64,000 nucleotides of DNA from the NCBI GenBank assembly GCA_947652605.1, contig OX393578.1, positions 34,973,470 through 35,037,469 on the forward strand. Direction: 5' to 3'. Shown in pieces: positions 34,641 to 46,600 of the stretch. A model generated the notes under the pieces. It ran no database searches. It saw only the letters and a program-made list of their open reading frames with translations, and was not told where the DNA came from. The translations under genes were made by a program, and so were the position numbers. The DNA is from Elmis aenea. Its lineage: Eukaryota; Arthropoda; Insecta; Coleoptera; Elmidae. How positions within the stretch are numbered: the first letter of the stretch is position 1; each line of letters begins with the position of its first letter.

Positions 34641-37600
34641 CTAAAATATAAAAAATTACATATTTAACACTACAAAGTAAAATTTTTAAAACTTCAGTTT
34701 TCTTTTACATTTACAATGAACCAATTTTGTAAAAAGTGTAAAAACCTTTTGTTAAACTTTCAGAGCTTAATGTATTAATTAAGCTAATAAACAAATTTTT
34801 AACACTAACAATTTGCTAGTCTTATAATATAAATGATTTGCAAATTAATTAAGACAATTTCAGTTAAAAACGTAAAGCAGGTACCCTTGGAGAAATGCAA
34901 CTGCAAAGAGTTCTAAACGATAACTTTTTGCACATTTCCATGACTATAAATGGACTTTTAAAATAAAATACAGTTTAAATACTGAAAATCATGTTGCATA
35001 TTAAGAAAAAAAGGCACTCACGCACATTATGGTAATAAAAACTAATTTGAAAGTGAAAATATGGTAATGTAAGCTAATATATTCCTCAAGTGCATTGTTA
35101 CTGTTTCTATATATTTAAAAATTGTTGTGTCATTTAAAAAGGTAAATAAACATCAACTTACAGCACATATGACAACCATAATTTTACATTTAAAGTCAGT
35201 ACACAATAACTTGTACAATAATTCAAATATCACCACAATGTTGTGTTTGTAGCAAATTCAAAAGTCCTACTTTGATAACCCCCTACGACAAGACCCGTTA
35301 TTTTACACTTAGCAGTTATCATTTTCTTACAATTAATTATTTAGTCATACTCCTTATCTACAAATATACTACGTGGTAGTGTTCAAAAAGTAATAAAAAT
35401 AAAACAGTAAAAATTATTTTAACCAACTGTTTTAAACTAAATATCAAGGTGATTGTGCCAATTTTTAATTTCCGGTTCACGCACTTGTAAATTGGCTATG
35501 TGCCTGAAAATTTCAGGTAGGTAATAATTTTTTGATAACTGCAAATATGTTTAAATATTTAACATTGTGATATCTAAATTTAAACTGCCTCCGGGAGGTG
35601 GACAATTCAATAATGGTAATGAAGAGACGAGCTACACTGCAAAGGAAGTTTTTACCACAGTAATTTTCAGAATATCCGTACAAGATAAATATCCAGAGAA
35701 GATTTAATGTTCGCAATACACCTTTAGAGATTCACGAACAAAAAAAGTACATTAGCACAATACCGTTGCAAAAAATATATTTAAATATTTTATAAACAAT
35801 TAAATGTATAATCACTATATGGTACACATTTAGTTCAGCACATGTCTTCATCGCATTATTTTTAGACATAGGATGTGCTGAATATTTTCCGGGTCAAGGA
35901 AGAACAATAGCAGAATGTTGGACGAAAATTAATTTCATTTTTTAACATAGTTTTCTTTTAGCTTACTATACTTATGCAAGCGATTTTTAAAAGCCTCGAT
36001 GTCATTCTTATAGGCTGATTCGTTCAACTCATGAAGTAGGTGAATGTGGCGGCAATCAATTCAAAATTCAACACCTATTTTTTTACCAACGTGAAACTTT
36101 TTTATATTCGGAAATAAACTGAAGTCTGACGGGATCAAGTCTGGCAACCAGGGGTGCGGCAGGCAGCAGTTCGAAGCCCAATTGATAAAATTTTAACGAT
36201 CACAATAACAGACTTGTGACAACACATTTCCCTGATGAAACAGAATTTTTTTTTCCATTAATGCAGACCGTTTCTCGTGAATTTCCTGGTACAGCTGATC
36301 AAGTTAGATGCCGTAGTACTCTCCGTTAATTGCTTTAAACTGTCAAGATATTTAATCATAAGAAATAAGAATACCTTTCGCATTCCAAAATACCGTCACC
36401 GTATCGTTTTCAGCCAATAAAACTGCTATCTATCGTCTCCTTCAGAATAGATTCACCTCTCACTATCCACTGTTTTAACTGTTGCTTGTTCTCCAGTGTG
36501 TAATGTAAATTCAGTTCTCATTCAGTTGGGAATATTTTTGGATTGAGCTTGAACAATGACAAACACTGCTCCAAAATGGTCATATGATTTCAGTGTGAGC
36601 AATCACGGCACCAATCAAACAGATAGCTTTCTCATGCTCATAACTTTAATATGCTCTCAGTCTCAGCTACCTCAATCAACTTCAATTAACGGTTGTTCAA
36701 AACAATTTTGTGTACTGTTTGGACGAACTCCTCAAAAGTATTGGTTTTTGGCCTCTTAAGAAGTGCTCATACAACCATGTTTTAAAGTCCACAACCCATG
36801 TTTTAACTCTTTAAAGACTCACCTAAAGAATCCAGCTCGGCTGAGGTATTTTATCACTGGCTGTACTTTGGTTTTCTACATTGTTCACAAAATTCAGAAT
36901 TTGTTCACTTTGGCGTACCATCAAATTAAAACTACTTGACATAAGCTTATAAAACTTCAGTCAACCTAATGAAGGATGACACTGGAAATACTATAGAAAC
37001 TCCATAAAAAATTGTTAGACCAAAAACTATTCACTCTATGCTTGAATTCGACTTCTTATACCATCAATTTAATCAATCACTTAAAGAAAAAACTTCTATA
37101 TAATAGTAATTTAAAATTTTGAGAGATTAAAAATAATAATACTGGTTGTTCTTCATGTACTGATTTAAAAAAAAAAAAGTGTTCAAGAAAATTAGGTAAT
37201 ATGTATATTTTTTAACATCTTTTAATGTACATGTACAGGGTGGCCTATTTTCGATGCCCATACAGGGTATCTCTGTTATTATCAGAGATTTTAAAAAACT
37301 AAGTACGTATTCTTAAGTTCTTTTTTCGAGACAAATTCATTGCCTTAAACAGATTTTTGATTTCTTTATTGAATTTCGAAATATAGCCAAAAACCGATTT
37401 TTGGCAATTTTCAACAATGTTAAATATCTCGCTTAAACGAAAAGATAGAGAAAAACTTTCAAGACATTTTTGGCATGGTTTTTTGTTCTTAATAAGATAG
37501 CCATGTTGAATTTTTTTTTACTCATACGAGTATTGATATATTATACCTTACTTTTTTATTTTAAATGGCAACCATGGTTGGCTTTGACATGAATCGAAAG

Positions 37601-40600
37601 CTTATTTTTTGCGCTTTTCAAAAATATATAATTTGCTTAAGGTTGCAATTTAAAATAAGAAAGTTAGGTGTAATACATCAATATTGATATGAGTAAAAAA
37701 CAATTGAATATCGCTATCTTATTAAGGACAAAAAACCATGCCAAAAATGTCTTTAACACGTTAAGCGCCACCATGTTAAAAAAAAGTAGGTTTTTCTGGC
37801 CACCAATAATTGTAATGTAGTTTTAATGGATACAGGTGGCCCATCGGGCCAAAATGATTTGTGTCCGGATACAAATGGCGCTTAACGTGTTAAAGTTTTT
37901 CTCTATCTTTTCGTTTAAGCAAGATATTTAACATTTTTGAAAAGTGCCAAAAATCGGTTTTTGGCTATATTTCGAAAATTAATAAAGATATCAAAAATAT
38001 GTTTACGGCAATGAATTTTTTTTAAAAAAAGGAATCGAGACTGCGTATTAAGTTTTTTTTTAAAAAAGCATATTTTTCAAATTTCAATAAATTACGCTTT
38101 TCTTTATTTTGCCAACACTGCACTATTACGAGCATCTGAAATTTGGATCTGGAGAATGATTCTGCCAGGGGACTTTTAGTTTAAAATGCATATTGTTAAG
38201 TTGCATAAAATCCATATAAAAACTATAGGAAGCCAGACTTCCATGATATTTTTTAAGTTTTACAAAAGGAAGCGAAAATGCTAACCAAATTAAAAATGCA
38301 GGTGAAGAATCTTACATAGTTTTTGATTCTGAACAACTTTTATATTCACGACGTAAAAATTATTTACACATTTTCTTTAAAAAAATTTGAAAATAGTTTT
38401 ATTATTTACACAACAAAAATTTAGTTTAATTAAGATGTTGGTGTTTAAACTTTTTTAATTTGTGCTTTTTCTAGAGATGCTAACACTATTCAGTTAAAAA
38501 CATATTAAATAAAAATTATTATACAGGGTGTGTAAAAATTGGCGGAAGCACTTCGTAAAATTCTAAGTCGAAAATCTTAATACGAAAATGTTGTACCATG
38601 CTTGCTGTGTCTGCAAGAGGTCCTCAAAGTTTTGACATTTAGTCCTTTAATAAGCGTTATTATTTAATACTTGCAAATGAAAAAGCTGCAATTTGGAATA
38701 AAAATAAATTTCGAATAGTATTTTTTCCTAGATATTGTGTTCTTCCTTTCAAAAATTGGTGTTGAAAATATGTAAATCATTGATTTGAATGAAAATAATA
38801 CATATGGCAACATTGTTATTGGCTGTCATCTCTGTTTTCCTCGTAATTATTTCTAGTTTGTGTTTTACGATACCCAGTTTGCAGCTATGTTTACGAACTG
38901 AAGGCTTTCAGTTAGAACAAAAATTGTAAATACCTAAGTAAAAATTGCTGATAAAAAAATGTCCAAATGCAAATCAATGTATGCAATGTTGCCAATTTTT
39001 TTTTTCTTTAAATTGTTCCTGAGGCCATAGGAAAGCATGGTACAACATTTTTGTATTAAGATTTTCGACTTAGAATTTTACGAAGAACATCGTCACGTGT
39101 AGCGCTTCCGCCAATTTATACACACCCTGTATATTTGAAATTACTAATTTAATTAAAATTTTATTCTGATCAAATCTAAATTAAACAGTTCTAAAATATA
39201 TTTTCTACTTTTTAATACTTTACTGTTTACTGTGTAAGCTACATATTATTATCTGTAAATAAAACTGTAAGGTGTTCCATGTAATTTTGTTTGTTTTAAA
39301 AAAAATTTAAGACATCAAATTTTTCTTTCCCCACACTTCGATTTTTTGTGTTTGTCTGCTTCCTTAACATAACTAAATGAAATTTTGTAAATGTACATTT
39401 TAGCTCCCAAAGAAAACAGCAGAGTACTTTTTATACGGTTAAATTAACTAATAATTATTAGTAAATTTACTTTCAAAATCGAAAGGCGACCTAATGCAAC
39501 TGTTAAACAGTGGGTAGCGCCAGCAGACACTGACATAAAAAGTTGACGGCTAAGAGTACCTACATGCGTAGATGGGTACACTATTTAATATCGAATTTTT
39601 GTGCAAGAAAAAAGCTAGTTTTATATTAACGGATGGTTCACTATACCCTATTGGATTCTTTGTTTTTGTACAAACACGTTTCAAATATTTACTTAATGTA
39701 AATAATTAAATGTATGTGGTACATTGCATAACTTAATGATACAGAATTGTATGTTAAATTTTTATGTAAAGACTGAAAATCACTTTCTAAGGCAGCGCAT
39801 TTTAATCTGTTATCGTTTAGAAATACCTATAATAAATTTTATTTGAGTGATGGTTCCAAAAATACATCTTACTGTATTCAAAAGCCCTTATTTTTATGCA
39901 ACATTGTTAGGCCTACATACAAAATGTGTCAATTTTTATAATTTGATCTTGCACATTTAATTTAATGAAGTAAAAACAATGAATCATTCCAGTTGTTTTG
40001 TAGATACATTTACTAAAGTCATGAGTAAGTGCTTGAATATTTAACTTTATCAGTTATAACAATTATTACTTCTCTAAGTAATGTGTCTTAATTTTTTTAA
40101 TTGACTTCATAAAAACTTGTGTAATTATAATTGTAATTTAGTTATACTCGAAATTTATACCAACAGTAACTGATAAAAAAAATCTAGCACCTGTAAATTT
40201 TCTCAAATAAAAATTTGCACCTTAAACTTCCAGTTTTTGACATAATTACTTTATATAGACAAATTTTTTATATATCTAAAAAAATTTAATCATATTGTAC
40301 TTACAAATGCACATGTTAAATAAGCACAAACATCAGTCATGTCGCTAACTAAAACTTAAACAATTAATTGTGCAAAGCAAATCACTTATAATTTAAACTT
40401 CATAATTTAAAGTAACGGAAAAGAAAGTAACACATTAATATTTAAATCATGCAATGTCAACTTACTTAAGGACTGGCAATATACTTGATAAAATGTATGA
40501 ATTTTGTATGACTAATCATTATCATTCAGATGTTGTTCAACGTTGCATAATGAACGAACTAAATGGAATAAAAAATCAATGACTTATTATTCATTGCTTT

Positions 40601-43600
40601 ATAATTAACACTGTAACTAGAGCAATACTCACGAATTTAAAATAGTGATGAGGTTATCAAAAAGTAAAGAGTTCAGTTCTTTAAAAAACAAACTTGAATA
40701 ATGCAACTGCAAAAAATATGTTACTATCAAGAAATAATTAGGTTGATAACAACTAAAAATTATAGGGTGCAAATACATTTTCCATAACTTTGGGAAATAA
40801 CTAGATTTTTTTGATTTTGTAATATTTTATAAAAAATATAGATAGCAAAAAATTTTATAATTATTAAATGTGCGCATATTAATTAGTAAGAAATTTAAAA
40901 AAATATACACATTGTTGAGTCTTTAAAAAAGCCCACATGGGGTGGGTAGGTTTACATAAATAATGTTCCAAAAATGACAATTACACATAATAAGCTTGAA
41001 CTGTATAAAAATATCACAATTAAGTAATTAGTTGGGGTGGGACACTCATACCTAATTAACTTAAAACTCTTGTTTGAAATGTCAAACCAATCCTAGCAAT
41101 TATTTTAAACAGTTCAACCAATGAATATCACACTAAGCATCACAGAAAACTTTTCTGTTTTAATTAACCCTTAAGTACTGACCCGTGGTGTGACAGACTA
41201 TCTGTATTATTAAAACTGCCATGTTTTTTTAATTGCTAAGATACAATAGCATTTGTAATAACATTGTTCGTTTGTTCTCCATTTAGTGTTGTATGTTACA
41301 TAAATTATGTACATAATGCCTGCTTACGGTTTGTTTAATATATTAAAATACTTAAGCATCCTATTTGTTAGTTCGTTTTTCTGTGATAGATTTTTTTTTT
41401 TGAAATATGAGAAATGTGTATTACTTTCGCATTTTAGTAATATTTTTTCTTCTCAAAAATTTATTATTACTTTTATACTCTCCGTAAATTTATAATATCA
41501 TAAATAGGTATATTATAAGTAACTATAATACAACTAAATTTCAAGTAAAAATGAGTATAAAAAACTTATTTTACTTCAAAGTAGTCTCATAGACAACATT
41601 AATTGTATGTTAATACTTAAGGGTTAAAGAATATGATTTCACCCTGAAATTTATAAAACGTTTACCTTGTTAGTAGTTTGTCTTGCATGTTTTATTAATG
41701 CATGCTTTTTAAAAAAATTCCAATATTCCATGGCAGTTTTACAGCATAATTATTATATTTCAAACACGCAAATTGTACCACTACAAATATTACAGTTGTC
41801 AAGTTGTCAAAATAATTCAATGACAACTAAACGTTTACATTGAAGTTACTGTATCAGCTTCCTTTGATACATTGTCATGTACTTAATTCACATTATAATA
41901 ATTACAAAATACACACAAATTATGAGGCGAAAATAATAAAATACTTGTCCTGTATTTTATATAGCATTTTCAGGTGATAGGAATCTCAGAAACTATAATG
42001 GTTAGTTAAATGGAGTAAATAAGTCTATTAACTTAAAGTTTGATATTTTTAACTTTAAAAATGCCCACTGCAATGGCTGTGAAAAATAAAATTATGAGAA
42101 AAATTGATTGTCATTTAATTACACTTTCCACTTTGTAATACCACCAATTTGTTTTTTGTTTTTTATATACTACTTACTTCTAGTTTTTTACATTTTATTG
42201 ATACATGATTAGACACTGTCAAGAATGTAACAAGAAAGTGTTATTAAATTTACCAATATAAACATTCTTTTTTTTTACCCTATAACACTGAATTTCACAT
42301 TACATTACCATTTAACCAACCTTGTATTTTTATTATATAGCAATAGTGCTACATCGAAAAGTGGAACAACCTATACCGGGTGTAAATGAAGTGTGGTACA
42401 CCCCCTTTTTTTCTTTAGTTTTAATTTAAGATAAATGAAAATTTAGACATATGATATGTGCAAAAAACCGGGCTTTTTGAGCCGTTGCACACATTTGTTC
42501 CACTTCCGGTTTCGCCGGAAATGACCCCAACTTTGTTATTTTAAATTGAACACCCTGTATATTTTTACATTTTTGAAAAGAGGAAGCGATTTTGGATACA
42601 AATGCACTATTTTGATTAATTTTTATAACCTCAAAATTTTTTAAAACAAAATTTAGTTTTTTATTAAGGGTGCCGTGACCTGCACAAATTGATTTTTATT
42701 ATGTCAACAATTGTCCAAAAAACGTTTTTGTAAATTTCCAATGACATTTAGGTTACTTTAATCGGCTTTGAAGGTTGCGGAATCGGTTTTTTGACAAAAA
42801 GTCAATTTTTTTAAATGGAACCATGCTGGTACTAGCGGTTATTTAAATCAAGCATCTTCTAACGAATCCATCGATACCAATAACTTGTATTTTTATTAAA
42901 GAGTCAGCTTCAAAAATTTCAAATTATTGTGAAAATTTATTAAGAGATCCTGTTAATCGCAGTACACTGTGCATAACTACAACAAAACAAATGATCGTTG
43001 TTTTATGTTTAACTACTTTAGTCATTTAATTAAAAAGTCCAAAAATTTTGGTAATCATTTTAACATAATTAGATTACTGCGATTAAGGGGATCTCTTAAT
43101 AAATTTTCACAATAATTTGAAATTTTTGAAGCTGACTCTGACTATGACTAAACCTTTTGACTTTGTATGTACAAAATATCATTTGCCAATTATTATTCAT
43201 AACGTTGTGCTCTTGACAAGTATTGTACCCTGTTTTTCTGGCAATTCAAAGATTTTTTGAGATAAATTGGCAATGTCGCAAAAAAATGAAAAAACAAAAT
43301 ACTGTCATATGGAGATTTTCTTGCTGAATTCGATTATGCAAAAATATTCTGGGTGTTCAATTAAAAAAAAATAACTTCAGTGGCGCCCCACTTTTATGAA
43401 ACACCCTGTATACTTGAAACTAATTTTAAAACATGCACGTCTAGAAATACTATAAGTTTCATTAAAAACTTTTTTTTAATAAGTTGACATTAAGGGCAAT
43501 AATGGACTTTATCGCACTATTGGCGCACCCTGTATGTGATAAAAGATTTTAGGTTTGTACTTGGACAATACAGTAAACGATCACGAGTATGCGCAGTACC

Positions 43601-46600
43601 AATATCGCGTTCCAACACAGTCTCTGATAGTTTACCGGACGGTTTAGTCGGCTGTTCCATCATTACAAAATTAATACATGAACTAGTCAGTGTACGGTCA
43701 AAACAGTTCTTGGATGAGAGCATGTACCAGCATATGGATTTGTACACACATGCACTGTTCATAACTAACGTGAACTCAGGTAGCCATGCATCGTTCTCCC
43801 AAATCCATTTAGTGCTAGACTATTAAGGTGTTTACCCTAGCGATGCGCACATTTCTATGAACCCAATAGATGCAAATGTCATTTACAGTTAGGCCAGTCG
43901 TAAAAGTGTTCCAACAACGGCTAATACTGGGCAATACATTTATTAGTACATGGTTCACACATGCGAATAAAACCGTTCATGCATTCATCCAAGGATCGGT
44001 TTTAAACTGCTAGTTGGAACAAACCTTTTATATACCAGTCAAATTGCACCAATTCTCACACACATAGGTCAGTCGCGTACAACCAATATTTTTATCACGT
44101 ACTTAAAAACCTCCTAACAATAATTGTATTCACTACAAGTAATGAAAAATTGTAAGTCTTTTTCTGGTGCCCTATGATTTGAAAGTTGTCTGACCATTTA
44201 CAAATACAAATTTGGACGAATGTTATTACTATGCGACGGTTGGTTAATAAAAAAGGGATTTATACCTCAAACCAAATATTAGAAATAGAACGGAAGTAAA
44301 ATATCCGTTACAATAGAATTTAAAACTGCATGGAATTTAATGCCTAAAATAAATGAAATGTTTCATAATTTTATTGAATGGTTAGTACCCTATCATAAAT
44401 TGTATTACTTGGAATTTCTGTCGTTATAAGAGGGCGGGTTTTCAGTGTAGCCAGGTTGACTAGCCAGTTTTATCCTCCAACTTCGATAAGAATTCCATTT
44501 TTTAAATGAATTTTTATGAATTTAATAGCGCTAGTGCCGGTATTGATTATTATGTCTACTGATCGTTCGTTACCCTGAGATTTTAAGTTTTACCCCAATT
44601 GGGTAGACTAAAACTGTCGCCCCAAAAAAAGTACCGCCCGGGGCGGTCCAACCCCACGCCCCCCCTTGCTGCGCTACTGCGAAGTGACAATATTATTACA
44701 ACAATGGTGATCTCATTTTGTGATGCTATTTACTAATTTAAAATTGACTTTTTTACTTTAAAAGCACTTTGTTAATCTATCAACATTCAAGCCTATATGA
44801 ATGTTTAATAATCAAATACTTATAAAAATTACGAAAACAAATAGCTCTATAAATTATTTTAATACAATTTTACTTTGAATGTACAGACAGTAGTTTATAT
44901 AGTAAAAAAATTAGTTATGTACATGTACGAAAAATATTTTTTTTAAACAACAAATACACAATAAAATCACAAATACATGTAAAACGTCTTAATAAAAATA
45001 AATACATATTTTGGTTTAAAATTTTAATATTAGAAAGATGTTCTACGAATTGGTTCTCTTAAAATATATATCATCAATTTCTACCATTTTACATGCACTA
45101 TATAAATCAACTGATAAACCATCAATGACTAACCTCCAAATCTGGACCTGGATGTGCATTACGGATTTTTTGAAGCTGTTCAAAATATGTTTTGCAAATA
45201 TGTTCAGTTCGCCTTCGTCTATCTGTTTCTTTTTCCAGTCTTTTACGCCAGGCATCTTCTCTTTGAACCACTAGCTCTATACAGTGTGCTAAAGTGTCTA
45301 GAACACCTGCTGTAGTCGCCCTGAATGTGAGTGCTTCACCTCGAAAATCCATTTGTGTACTTCCTGTAACATAAATAACACAATAAAAATAAAGTTTGGC
45401 TTTACTTGATGAGCTTTTACACCAAAATAATATTTTTTAACTATTAATAGTGGATTGATTTTATAATACTATTATCAAGTTAAATACTTCCAATATAGAA
45501 ATTAATCTATTATGTATATTTTTTTCACTGCAATTGTGTAAAATTTACAAAAAGCTGGATTTATTTGCTTCTGTATTTAAAATTGTGCTTAAAGCTTCAT
45601 AAATGTTATTTTGTGGTTGAAAAAAAAAACTGTTCCAGTAAACTTTGAAGTAAATCAGATACTGAGATGTCTCTATATGCAATAAAAACAAAAGTTGCCT
45701 GATGTAAAAAATATTCAGTACTAGAGTTTTTCATATAATCAATAAAATATATTAATTTATTTGCAATAGCTACCAAATGATAAATATGCTTAATACATTA
45801 ACCACAAAATCATTTTTTTCCCATGTTCTACAAAACAAAATACATACAAAATAATACTGTTGATGAAAAACAAATAGAAATAAAAATAACAACACTGGAA
45901 TATTTTCATCAATAAAACTTTTGAAAAATAAACAATCATGTTTTTAAGTGTATAGGATGTATAAGTTACTTAATTCGGGTTCACTATGGGAATCTCATTT
46001 AATATTCGACAAAAAAATAAGTTAAATTACCAAAAAGTTACACATATTAAAGCACAGTATGCAGATGCGACAAATGCATAATTAACTCGATAGAATTTTG
46101 TATTTTATTTAACTTTAACATCTTTTACAGTTTTAAAAATACAAAGCAGAATTTTTGTTTATATTCATAATCACAAAAATAAACTGGTGGCACAAGTTTT
46201 TTCACAGTACACTTTGTTACAAATACACAAATGTCAACTTTTGATTTTTTTGTGACATCATATTAGGTATGTATGTATTTGTTTCCATTTGCATTTAAAA
46301 AAATTTGCTAATTCCAATAACTCAATTTAAAATAAGAAAATGTTTTCATGTTGGCAGCTAAGAAGTTTTTATTTTGTTTACACAAAAAAAAACAGTGTGA
46401 TTCAGTGACAACTCATTAAGATAATTAAATTTATTTAGTTTAATTACAATAACAAATGTATGTAACATTGAGTACAGAAAAACAAATGCTATCTTTTTAT
46501 GTAAACAGCTAATAACGTTCATAATAAAATCAAACGTTAACCTGACGTCTTCGTAACTACAGTGGGTGGCCAAATTGTATTTATACACTTGATGCAAAAG

